From: a virus | IMG/VR virus record: IMGVR_UViG_3300002835_001091 | Location: 1-23,825 of that record | Direction: 5' to 3' (one strand) | DNA: 23,825 nucleotides | Shown: positions 6,159 through 14,088 of the stretch, one piece after another | How the letters are laid out: every line of letters begins with the position of its first letter | How positions within the stretch are numbered: the first letter of the stretch is position 1 | Notes under the pieces: generated by a model | Told to the model about the DNA's origin: nothing | The model's input: only the letters and a program-made list of their open reading frames with translations | Databases searched by the model: none | Position numbers and translations under genes: made by a program

Positions 6159-8894
6159 ATGAGTAAGATATTAAAAGATATTATTCGTGAAGAATATCTT
6201 AAATGTGCAGCGAATCCTGTTTATTTTATGAAGAAATATGCAAAGATTCAACACCCAACAAGGGGGACGATACTTTTTGATTTATGGAACTTTCAGGAAG
6301 ATGTACTTAAAGATTTTCAGGAACATAGATATAATATATGTTTAAAGTCACGTCAGTTGGGTATATCCACACTTATTGCCGGTTACTCATTATGGATGAT
6401 GTTATTTGGTAATGATAAAAATATTCTCGTTATTGCAACAAAACAAGAAACTGCAAAAAATCTCGTTACAAAGGTTCGTGTTATGTATGATAACCTACCT
6501 TCATGGTTAAAGACTGCCGTTGTTGAAGATAATAAACTTTCTCTACGTTTAAAGAATGGTTCACAGATAAAGGCAGTATCTGCCGCCGCAGATGCCGCTC
6601 GTTCTGAGGCACTTTCTCTTCTTATCATAGATGAGGCGGCGTTCATAGATAACATCGAAGAAATATGGGCATCTGCCCAATCCACAATCAATACGGGTGG
6701 TAGTGCAATTATAAATTCAACTCCGAATGGTGTTGGTAATTTTTATCATAAACAATGGGTTGGTGCAAAGACAGGTGAAAATTTATTCAATCCGATATTT
6801 CTTCATTGGACCGTTCACCCTGAGAGAGACCAGTCGTGGCGAGATCAACAAGATATTATCCTTGGCCCTTCACTCGCTGCACAGGAGTGTTTTTCTGGGA
6901 ATGTACGAGTTATGACTGATATGGGATGGAAACCAATATCTGATATAGAAGTTGGTGATTTCGTACTTTCACATAAAGGAAAATTCCAAAGAGTGGTACG
7001 TAAATATGTTGACAGTAAGAATAATTTATACCGAGTAAAAAGCTCTAAAAATTATAAAGATGATTGTTACATAACATCAAACCATCCAATAGCTATAAAA
7101 AATAATCTTGATATTTCATTTATTCCTGTTAATGAATATAATAAAAATATGCATGGGGTACTATCTCCGAATATAGATGGGTTTGATAAAGAAATAACAT
7201 TAGATGTATATGATTTAGTAAGTCCAAAATATTTTAAAAAAGTTCTTTTAGATAATAGTTCACAATTTTATATTAATGACAGAAAACATAAAGTAATTCA
7301 TAACAGATATATTGCCGTTGGATATGATTTTGGATATTTTATTGGACTGTACTTGGCTGAAGGATCCGGATGTAGATTGAGAAAAACATTTTCATTCAAT
7401 GCTCTAACCGAACAGAATACATGGCCAGGTGACGTTCAACGTATATTATCAAATTTATTTGGTATCCAGAACACTCAGATTCGTATAGTAAATCAGTCAT
7501 GTGGTTATTTAAATATATCTTCTGAAATTGTGGCATCGATTATAGATAAATTCGTTGACGGAAATCGTGCATGGAAAAAAAGACTATCGCCGTTTGCCTA
7601 TAAAGTTGGGAATAAAAATTTTTGGAAGGGTGTTTTGGATGGAATATTTACAGGTGATGGGTGTAATACAAAGACTGCAAATCATGCAATATCAATCACT
7701 TCACCGGAATTAAGTTACGATATATTATTTGCAAGTTATATGTCTGGTATATTTGGTGTGTCATCTACAATAAATGAGTCATCTGAAACTGTGTTAAAAA
7801 AATCCAATTTTAGATTGGGAAACAGTACATTACATCATAAATCTACTGTTAGATTTTTAAACACAAAAAATACAGACACCTCACGTATAACACACAATTT
7901 AAATTTAAAGAATGATAATGGTGTACAATGGAATTTTGAAGAAATTGATAATTCTATAATAAAAACCGTTTATAACTTGGAAGTGGAGAATGATAATACT
8001 TATGTTACTGAATTTGGATTAGTGCATAATTGTGACGGCGATTTTCTATCATCCGGTAATTCCGTAGTTGATGGTAATATAATCGATTGGTATCAAAAAA
8101 CTTATGTAACAGAACCAAAAGAACGACGTGGTGCAGAAGACTCACTTTGGATATGGGATTACCCGGATCCAAACAAAACTTACATGATTTGTGCAGATGT
8201 TGCTCGTGGTGATGGAAAAGATTATTCTGCATTTCACATTATAGATATAGAAAACGTAGAGCAGGTCGCCGAATACAAGGGCAAATTAGATACGAAATCT
8301 TTCGGAAATCTTTTAGTTTCGATTGGAACTGAATATAACGATGCATTACTTGTAGTTGAAAACGCAAACATCGGATGGGCGGTGTTACAACAGATAATCG
8401 ATCGTGGTTATACAAATTTATACTACACATATAAAGAAGATGGTTATACCGATCCTTCGGTTCATATTCCAAAGGGGTATGACTTAAAAGATAAATCACA
8501 GATGGTTCCCGGATTCTCAAATACGGCAAAAACACGTCCACTTATAGTTTCAAAATACGAAATGTATTTCAGAGAACGAGTGCCTATTATTAAATCCACA
8601 CGTTTATCCGAAGAAATGTTTGTCTTTATCTGGAAAGGTGGTAGGGCAGAGGCACAAGTTGGTTACAATGATGACTTAGTAATGTCTTTTGCAATAGGTC
8701 TTTGGGTTCGTGATAGTGCCTTAAAACTTCGTCAAGAAGGTTTGACAAGAACTAAGATGAGTTTGGATTATATTACAAAATCTTCTGTTATACTTAATTC
8801 TGCAAATATGATAGATTTGAAATCTAAGACGGGATGGTCTATGGGCGTCGGGGATAACAAGAAAGACGAAGATTTAACTTGGCTTGTAAAATGA
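6159..8894 (+). CDS. Terminase large subunit (gp17-like) carrying an in-frame intein
   Basis: 911 residues, 530 after removal of the intein (244-624). The protein is the ATP-driven DNA-packaging motor and headful nuclease. The ATPase half has a P-loop-like KSRQLGIST at 63-71, where the usual GKT Lys is replaced, Walker B LLIIDE with Asp158 and Glu159, and the coupling motif STPNG at 187-191. The C-terminal RNase H-like nuclease has Asp680 (ICADVARGDG), Glu734 (LVVENAN) and Asp838-Asp839 (GYNDD). The exteins join as AAQE then CDGDF, the normal linker between the two domains. The start ATG follows the previous stop by 3 nt. No small terminase subunit is seen in the window. Confidence 0.95.
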   Translation: MSKILKDIIREEYLKCAANPVYFMKKYAKIQHPTRGTILFDLWNFQEDVLKDFQEHRYNICLKSRQLGISTLIAGYSLWMMLFGNDKNILVIATKQETAKNLVTKVRVMYDNLPSWLKTAVVEDNKLSLRLKNGSQIKAVSAAADAARSEALSLLIIDEAAFIDNIEEIWASAQSTINTGGSAIINSTPNGVGNFYHKQWVGAKTGENLFNPIFLHWTVHPERDQSWRDQQDIILGPSLAAQECFSGNVRVMTDMGWKPISDIEVGDFVLSHKGKFQRVVRKYVDSKNNLYRVKSSKNYKDDCYITSNHPIAIKNNLDISFIPVNEYNKNMHGVLSPNIDGFDKEITLDVYDLVSPKYFKKVLLDNSSQFYINDRKHKVIHNRYIAVGYDFGYFIGLYLAEGSGCRLRKTFSFNALTEQNTWPGDVQRILSNLFGIQNTQIRIVNQSCGYLNISSEIVASIIDKFVDGNRAWKKRLSPFAYKVGNKNFWKGVLDGIFTGDGCNTKTANHAISITSPELSYDILFASYMSGIFGVSSTINESSETVLKKSNFRLGNSTLHHKSTVRFLNTKNTDTSRITHNLNLKNDNGVQWNFEEIDNSIIKTVYNLEVENDNTYVTEFGLVHNCDGDFLSSGNSVVDGNIIDWYQKTYVTEPKERRGAEDSLWIWDYPDPNKTYMICADVARGDGKDYSAFHIIDIENVEQVAEYKGKLDTKSFGNLLVSIGTEYNDALLVVENANIGWAVLQQIIDRGYTNLYYTYKEDGYTDPSVHIPKGYDLKDKSQMVPGFSNTAKTRPLIVSKYEMYFRERVPIIKSTRLSEEMFVFIWKGGRAEAQVGYNDDLVMSFAIGLWVRDSALKLRQEGLTRTKMSLDYITKSSVILNSANMIDLKSKTGWSMGVGDNKKDEDLTWLVK
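6888..8030 (+). mobile_element. Intein with LAGLIDADG homing endonuclease inside terminase
   Basis: 381 residues, in frame, from Cys244 to Asn624 of the precursor. Splicing blocks are complete: Cys1 with CFSGNVRVMT at the N end, GDFVLSH near 23-29, TSNHP at 63-67 (block B His66), the C-terminal VYNLEVENDNTYVTEFGLVHN region ending in His380-Asn381, and Cys as the +1 residue. The central endonuclease has two LAGLIDADG helices, FIGLYLAEGS (intein 151-160, acidic Glu158) and LDGIFTGDG (250-258, acidic Asp257). Both catalytic acids are kept, so it may still be a mobile, active element. Flanking Glu and Cys reconstitute the normal terminase linker. Confidence 0.93.
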
Positions 8895-8912
8895 TTTAAA
8901 AAATAGAATTAC

Positions 8913-8921
8913 ATATTTATA
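8913..8921 (+). promoter_or_regulatory. Candidate late-promoter element ATATTTATA
   Basis: Lies in the 63-nt gap between terminase and portal, ending 37 nt before the portal ATG, exactly the spacing seen at 1599-1607. It sits inside the near-palindrome ACATATTTATATGT (8911-8924). Confidence 0.5.
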
Positions 8922-8957
8922 TGTATGGTTTAACCAATAATATAGAAAGAATTTTAA

Positions 8958-10844
8958 ATGGCTGAAAAAAAATCAATATTCGATAGGCTTAAAACACTAT
9001 TTAGCACAAATGTGGTCGTGCGTAATGTTGGTGGTAAAAGACTTAAAGTAGTTGACACCGCTCGTTATCAGGCAGATGGAAACCCACACACATCTAAAGT
9101 TATTGATCGTTATGGTAGATTACACGGTTCTCGTGGAACTCCCATATCTGTTTATAATCAGTATAATTCATTTTCTGCAACAAAGATAGATTTGTACACC
9201 GACTATGAGGCAATGGACACGGATGCTATTATTTGTTCTGCATTAGACATTTATTCCGATGAATCGACTCTTAAAAATGCACACGGGGATGTGTTAACCA
9301 TTAGAACTGACAATGATAATATCAGAAAAATTTTACATAATTTATTTTATGATATTTTAAATATCGAATATAATCTCTGGCCGTGGATTAGAAACTTATG
9401 TAAGTATGGAGACCATTATCTTTATCTCGATGTTAAAGATGAAGTTGGTATTACAAACGTTGTTCCACTTTCTCCGTATGAAATGCAACGTGATGAGGGA
9501 ACTGATCCGGAACACATCTATATGACAAAATTTATTTATGAGGGTCCACTCGGAAAGGGTGAATTTCAAAATTACGAAATTGCACACTTTCGTTTAATCG
9601 GTGATACAAACTTTTTACCGTATGGTAAATCTATGTTAGAAGGTGCCCGTAAACTCTATAAACAACTTGTTCTTATGGAAGATGCTATGTTGATTCATCG
9701 TATTATGAGAGCGCCTGAAAAAAGAATATTTAAAGTTGACATTGGCAATATCCCTCCGGCTGAAGTTGATCAATATATGCAAAACATTATTGATAAGATG
9801 AAAAAAGTTCCCGTGGTAAACGAACAAACGGGACAATATAATCTTCGGTATAATATGCAAAATATTCTTGAGGATTTTTACCTTCCTGTTCGTGGTGGTC
9901 AAGCCGGAACCACAATCGAAACCCTACCCGGATTACAATATCAGGCAATCGAGGACGTAGAGTATCTTAAAGGAAAGATATTCGCTGCTCTTAAAATACC
10001 AAAGGCATATCTTGGATATGATGAATCTCTTGAGGGTAAGGCAACCCTTGCCACACTCGATATTAGATTTGCAAGAACAATCGAAAGAATCCAAAGAATA
10101 GTTGTATCTGAATTAACAAAGATTGCCATCGTACACTTGTATGCTCAGGGGTATGAAAATGCAGACCTTGTAAATTTTGAGCTATCTCTTACCGGCCCGT
10201 CTATTATTTATGAACAAGAAAAAATTGCTCTTATGAAGGAAAAGGTTGATCTTGCCGGTTCACTCATAGAGAAAAAATTGCTTTCAATGAAAACAATTTA
10301 TGCCGATATATTCAATCTTTCAGAGGATGAGGCGGAGATGGAAAAGAATAATATACTCGAAGATATTAAACACGCATTCCGTCAAAAGCAAATTGAAAGT
10401 GAAGGAAATGACCCAATGATAACGAAGGAATCTTTTGGTACACCACACGATTTGGCAACTATGAATATTTATGGTGGTAAAAAAGTTAGACCAATAAATG
10501 ATGTTGAAGTTCCCGAAGGTGGGTGGCCAGGGGCAGGAAGACCGCCGGAACATGGTTCTACTTATGGTACGGATGCATCTAATTTTGGACGTGATTCCAC
10601 GGGACGAAAGGATCTTGGAAAATCTTTAAGTGTTGATTTGTCACCGAAACATAATTACAGAGGTTCTGCTATTCGTAGTGAAAACAGAGATAATAATAAA
10701 CAAATTTCCGATATTGTAAAAAATATGAGTGGATTTAACATAAAAACTAAATCCATAATATCTGAAAGTTTAAAACCATCTTCTGAAAACGTAAAAAATG
10801 AATCAAATTTCTTAAATGAAAACAATTTATTAGAAGAAATGTAA
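8958..10844 (+). CDS. Portal vertex protein (gp20-like)
   Basis: 628 residues, forming the dodecameric ring through which DNA enters and leaves the head and on which the prohead is built. Signature stretches of T4-type portals are present: RIMRAPEKRIF at 248-258, DIGN at 261-264, LEDFYLPVRGG at 304-314, ETLPG at 321-325, EDVEYLKGKIFAALKIP at 332-348. The last 120 residues are Gly/Ser/Asn-rich and low in complexity (EGGWPGAGRPPEHG onward), longer than the T4 tail, which accounts for the larger size. It has its own candidate promoter at 8913 and directly follows the terminase, without sheath and tube genes between. Confidence 0.95.
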   Translation: MAEKKSIFDRLKTLFSTNVVVRNVGGKRLKVVDTARYQADGNPHTSKVIDRYGRLHGSRGTPISVYNQYNSFSATKIDLYTDYEAMDTDAIICSALDIYSDESTLKNAHGDVLTIRTDNDNIRKILHNLFYDILNIEYNLWPWIRNLCKYGDHYLYLDVKDEVGITNVVPLSPYEMQRDEGTDPEHIYMTKFIYEGPLGKGEFQNYEIAHFRLIGDTNFLPYGKSMLEGARKLYKQLVLMEDAMLIHRIMRAPEKRIFKVDIGNIPPAEVDQYMQNIIDKMKKVPVVNEQTGQYNLRYNMQNILEDFYLPVRGGQAGTTIETLPGLQYQAIEDVEYLKGKIFAALKIPKAYLGYDESLEGKATLATLDIRFARTIERIQRIVVSELTKIAIVHLYAQGYENADLVNFELSLTGPSIIYEQEKIALMKEKVDLAGSLIEKKLLSMKTIYADIFNLSEDEAEMEKNNILEDIKHAFRQKQIESEGNDPMITKESFGTPHDLATMNIYGGKKVRPINDVEVPEGGWPGAGRPPEHGSTYGTDASNFGRDSTGRKDLGKSLSVDLSPKHNYRGSAIRSENRDNNKQISDIVKNMSGFNIKTKSIISESLKPSSENVKNESNFLNENNLLEEM

Positions 10845-10852
10845 GTTTCACT

Positions 10853-10861
10853 ATATTTATT
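10853..10861 (+). promoter_or_regulatory. Candidate late-promoter element ATATTTATT
   Basis: In the 45-nt gap after the portal gene, 29 nt before the next ATG. It matches the recurrent element at 8 of 9 positions. It would start the head-assembly operon that runs to 15319. Confidence 0.42.
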
Positions 10862-10889
10862 TATTGAATAATACTCCTGGGTAACATAA

Positions 10890-11723
10890 ATGAAAAAAAT
10901 TAAACATTCAAAATATAAGAATACAGGTATGTTGTTTGAACTCTTAACAAGACAGATAACATCCGATATTATTTCCTCAAAGGAATCGGTGGCCACAGAG
11001 ATTTTGAAAAAATTCTTCAATAAGAATAGTGAACTTTTAAAAGAGTATTCACTTTATAAAACTTTGTGTGAACAGAGATTTCCCTCTGAATATAAATCCA
11101 ACATCCTAATCGATGCGGTTTTACGTGCAAGAGGCGCTAACATCGACCGTGGTAAATTAAAGGAAGAAAAATACCAATTAATAAAGGCAATAAACGAAAA
11201 TTTTAATATAGATAATTTTTTTCAAACAAAAGTACAGAACTATAAATTACTGGCATCCATCTATAAGATTTTTGAATATAGTGAATTTGATAATCCTACA
11301 ACATTTACACAATCGAAAGTTACTATAATTGAAAATTTAATGTCTGATAAAAAATCTCGTATTGTTGAGAATCACGTCAGTATTTCGGAAGAACCAAAAG
11401 AAGTTAGATTACTTTCATATAAGATACTTGTTGAGAAGTTTAATACAAAATACGAAGAACTTTCGGCAGAACAGAAAACAATTCTACGTGAATACATTGG
11501 AAACATCAGTAACACTAACAATTTAAAAGACTTTATGAAGACTGAGGCAACTCGTATTCAAGAAGTTCTTACTAAGAAAATAAAATTTGTTAAAGATAAG
11601 CCTTTAAAAATAAAATTGAAAGAAGTCATAGAACTTTTAAATCAATATAAAACACTTAAAACAATAGACGAGAATCATGTATCTGCTTTGTTAAGATATT
11701 ATTCTTTAATAAATGATTTATAA
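10890..11723 (+). CDS. Conserved helical protein of T4-like phages, function unknown
   Basis: 277 residues, basic and almost wholly alpha-helical. The N-terminus (KKIKHSKYKNTGMLFELL, residues 2-19) is the most distinctive part, and I recall it as a conserved start in hypothetical proteins beside the portal gene of marine T4-like phages. No signal peptide, membrane segment or catalytic motif is visible. Position between portal and protease, where T4 has the small prohead core genes 67 and 68, suggests a head-assembly role, but it is far larger than those and sequence similarity to them is not apparent. Confidence 0.75.
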   Translation: MKKIKHSKYKNTGMLFELLTRQITSDIISSKESVATEILKKFFNKNSELLKEYSLYKTLCEQRFPSEYKSNILIDAVLRARGANIDRGKLKEEKYQLIKAINENFNIDNFFQTKVQNYKLLASIYKIFEYSEFDNPTTFTQSKVTIIENLMSDKKSRIVENHVSISEEPKEVRLLSYKILVEKFNTKYEELSAEQKTILREYIGNISNTNNLKDFMKTEATRIQEVLTKKIKFVKDKPLKIKLKEVIELLNQYKTLKTIDENHVSALLRYYSLINDL

Positions 11724-11735
11724 TGGAGATATAAA

Positions 11736-12053
11736 ATGCCAGAACCAGGACAACCGTATAACTTTCCAGCATCACAGGCAGACCAATTTGAAAGAAGTGG
11801 TCATCCTGGAAAATTTTTGTACTCAATAACGTGTACAACTGGAACAACAACATTTACTTCTTCATATTATGGTGTTGGTGGATTGATTGTTCCAAGTGGA
11901 ACAACGGGAACCGCCTCTTTATCTGCCGGTGGCACAATCCCATTGGCTACATTGGCAACTACATCACCGAATATTTGGGAACTATCTTTACGTAGTGTTA
12001 AAGTCGATAGTGGAACTGTATATGCTTTAATTCGTAATCAACTTATTAGGTAA
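11736..12053 (+). CDS. Small beta-rich protein, probable virion component
   Basis: 105 residues, rich in Gly, Thr and Ser, with alternating beta-like segments (GGLIVPSGTTGTASLSAGG at about 48-66 and ELSLRSVKVDSGTVYALIR at about 84-102). This resembles small head-decoration or tail-decoration proteins in composition, though I cannot name a family. GGAG at 11725-11728 is 7 nt before ATG, one of the best ribosome sites in the window, which suggests high expression. It follows the previous gene by 12 nt in the head operon. Confidence 0.7.
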   Translation: MPEPGQPYNFPASQADQFERSGHPGKFLYSITCTTGTTTFTSSYYGVGGLIVPSGTTGTASLSAGGTIPLATLATTSPNIWELSLRSVKVDSGTVYALIRNQLIR

Positions 12054-12057
12054 TGTT

Positions 12058-12555
12058 ATGAACACAGAGTTATTCATAAAAAAAATACAACAAATGGAAT
12101 CATATCAGAAATTTAAAAATGAATTATCTGAAATGAACGTAACAGGCGCGGTTGCCGGGTATGAAACACCAAACGCGTTTTCCCCATCCGAGAAAGACTT
12201 TGAACGTCATAATAAAGAAACTGCAGAAGTGTATGGTTACACTATGGTTCCAAAGGGAAAGAAACGAAATTTTGAATCGTTATATGTACAGGCAATGAAT
12301 GCGTTACATGAAGGTTCTTATAAATCATATAAGACGGATGAAACAAGAACGGTTAATAGTAAAATAAATCAATCTATAAAAGAAATAAACCGTTCGATAT
12401 ATGAGATAGAACGAGTAGTGAATCACGCTTCACGATTGAAATTAGAAATGGGAGTTGACCAAAGAACTCTATGGTCTTCGTCACACAAAAGACTCCACAA
12501 GATTGGTGAAAGATTAAATAGAATCGGTAAAAAAATTAATGAATTAGGTGCTTAA
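12058..12555 (+). CDS. Helical head-operon protein, function unknown
   Basis: 165 residues. A motif near the N-terminus, VTGAVAGYETPNAF (29-42), is a type of sequence I recall from structural or prohead-associated proteins of marine phages. The remaining part is charged and helical (repeated K-I-N/E-I patterns at 100-165), a likely coiled coil. It lies immediately before the prohead protease, whose ATG at 12557 is just past this stop. A core or scaffold-associated role is inferred from position only. Confidence 0.7.
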   Translation: MNTELFIKKIQQMESYQKFKNELSEMNVTGAVAGYETPNAFSPSEKDFERHNKETAEVYGYTMVPKGKKRNFESLYVQAMNALHEGSYKSYKTDETRTVNSKINQSIKEINRSIYEIERVVNHASRLKLEMGVDQRTLWSSSHKRLHKIGERLNRIGKKINELGA

Positions 12556-12556
12556 A

Positions 12557-13216
12557 ATGAGACAATTACTTGTAGATACAATGCTTTTTAGCATGACTCC
12601 AAAACAAATAAATGAGTCAAGAAAAGAAGACGGTAAAATAATCGTTTCAGGTGTATTGCAACGTGCCGAGGCAAAGAATCAAAATGGACGTATCTATCCA
12701 AAAAAGATTCTTATGCGAGAAGTAAAGAAATACCAAGAAAATCAAATTAAAGAAAATCGTGCTCTTGGTGAGTTGGATCACCCCGATTCATCTGTTATCA
12801 ATCTTCGTAACGTTTCACATAATGTTCTTGATTGTGATTGGGATGGGAATGATGTAGTTGGTCGTGTTGAAATATTACCAACACCTTCGGGAAATATTCT
12901 GAAACAACTTCTTCACGCCGGAATACGATTGGGAATTTCCTCACGAGGATTGGGTTCCGTAAAAGAAGTAAACGAAAATACCGTTGAAGTTCAAGATGAT
13001 TTTGAATTGATTGGGTGGGATTTTGTATCGAATCCGTCAACACAAGGGGCGTTCATGTACAAGGATGGATTGGGTGAAAACATCATAAGAGAAGGTGTTG
13101 ATATGAAAACCATAACTAAAATAGATCCTAAAATTAAACGTATAAATGAAAACATAACAAATATTATTTGTGAAATCGGTAACATCTGTGAATGTATTTT
13201 TGAAGGGAGAAAATAA
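12557..13216 (+). CDS. Prohead maturation protease (gp21-like)
   Basis: 219 residues from ATG 12557. A GTG at 12548 in frame would add three residues and overlap the previous gene; ATG directly after the upstream stop is preferred. It is a herpes-assemblin-fold serine protease that cleaves scaffold and capsid proteins during head maturation. The family motifs are clear: GRIYPKKIL at 44-52, ALGELDHP at 69-76 with catalytic His75, GISSRGLGSV at 126-135 with the catalytic Ser at 128 or 129, and GWDFVSNPS at 153-161, whose Asp155 may complete the triad. The C-terminal 40 residues beyond the domain end in a Cys-containing tail and may be an autocleaved propeptide. Confidence 0.92.
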   Translation: MRQLLVDTMLFSMTPKQINESRKEDGKIIVSGVLQRAEAKNQNGRIYPKKILMREVKKYQENQIKENRALGELDHPDSSVINLRNVSHNVLDCDWDGNDVVGRVEILPTPSGNILKQLLHAGIRLGISSRGLGSVKEVNENTVEVQDDFELIGWDFVSNPSTQGAFMYKDGLGENIIREGVDMKTITKIDPKIKRINENITNIICEIGNICECIFEGRK

Positions 13217-13839
13217 TGCCATCAAGTAGTAAACAACAACAAAAATTTATGGGACTTGTTCTTGCATACAAGCAAGGAAAAGTACCGGCATCAAAAGTTA
13301 GTAAGAATGTAAAACAAGTTGCAAATTCAATGTCCGTAAAAGAACTCGAAAAATATGCCGGTACATCACATAAAGGGCTTCCTAAAAAGGCAGAATCCTT
13401 TGATGTTTCAAAACTTAATAGGAATGCAATTACAGAACTAAAGTCAATAATATCAAACACGGTTGACCGTGTTTTAAAAGAAGGGGTTAAAGAAAAACAA
13501 GAAGATCCTTTATTAACACCCGAACAAAAGAGAGAATTTATTGAACAAGTTTCTAGATTTAATGAATATGGTCAGGCGATATACCGTCAGAATAATTTAA
13601 AAGAAGCATACAAAAATATTAAGAGTGTTGTTGAGTTTGCATCAAAACACATAACAGAGGAGTCTGGCGACTGGTTTGACCAAGTAACTTTAGGAAGGCA
13701 TAGTAAAAAATTAAAAGAATCTATGAAGATATTTGAAAAGACTGTTGCCGAATCTATTAAACTACAACAGAGACTTGAGTCTGTATATGAAGAAATCGGA
13801 GAAACACTCAACAGATATTATAAGATAAACGGTAAATAG
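13216..13839 (+). CDS. Helical protein with a short phage N-terminal motif, function unknown
   Basis: 207 residues. The start codon shares one base with the protease stop (TAATG), and GGGAG upstream at 13205-13209 supports it. The first 60 residues (SSKQQQKFMGLVLAYKQGK, then KNVKQVANSM and SVKELEKYAGTSHKGLP) match a type of small phage domain seen as a stand-alone protein or N-terminal module; the exact family is uncertain. The rest is a long charged helix region (150-207) without catalytic motifs. Co-translation with the protease suggests a role in prohead assembly or as a substrate of cleavage; this is inference. Confidence 0.7.
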   Translation: MPSSSKQQQKFMGLVLAYKQGKVPASKVSKNVKQVANSMSVKELEKYAGTSHKGLPKKAESFDVSKLNRNAITELKSIISNTVDRVLKEGVKEKQEDPLLTPEQKREFIEQVSRFNEYGQAIYRQNNLKEAYKNIKSVVEFASKHITEESGDWFDQVTLGRHSKKLKESMKIFEKTVAESIKLQQRLESVYEEIGETLNRYYKINGK

Positions 13840-13864
13840 TTTTAAACATTAAGAAAGGTTACAG

Positions 13865-14086
13865 ATGTCAGATTACAGTACAAGACCACAAACGGCACAC
13901 GTTAAGGTTAAAGGAAACGGAATGAATATTGATTTTATGCTTAAGGTATTTAAGAAAAAAGTCAAGGAATGTGGAATACTCGAAGAGTATAAAATTAAAA
14001 GTGAGTATCGAAAACCGTCGGAAATAAAAAAAGATAAACGAAATGCAGCAAGACAGAGGCAACGAAAACTTGATATGGAACAATAA
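13865..14086 (+). CDS. rpsU-like: Ribosomal protein bS21 homologue encoded by the phage
   Basis: 73 residues. From residue 13 the protein follows bacterial bS21: a V-x-V start, the D-x-x-L-x-x-FK helix (DFMLKVFKKK, 23-32), the turn ECGILEE (35-41), the EYRKPSE step (47-53), and a very basic helix (KKDKRNAARQRQRKL). bS21 sits on the 30S platform near the 3' end of 16S rRNA and helps mRNA initiation. Phage-borne bS21 genes are known, including in pelagiphages and in large lake phages, where expression was reported late. Here the gene is inside the head operon, preceded by AAAGG, and 2 nt before an ADP-ribosyltransferase. It probably swaps into host ribosomes; the effect is not readable from sequence. 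Confidence 0.82.
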   Translation: MSDYSTRPQTAHVKVKGNGMNIDFMLKVFKKKVKECGILEEYKIKSEYRKPSEIKKDKRNAARQRQRKLDMEQ

Positions 14087-14088
14087 TC

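Noticed and set aside
6727-6915. Small frame inside the terminase N-terminal region
   Set aside because: Fully inside the conserved terminase ATPase coding frame and without a recognisable product.
10464-10472. ATATTTATG inside the portal gene as a promoter
   Set aside because: It lies in coding sequence for an N-I-Y-G-G stretch with no gene start nearby; probably chance in AT-rich DNA, and noted as a warning on the motif.
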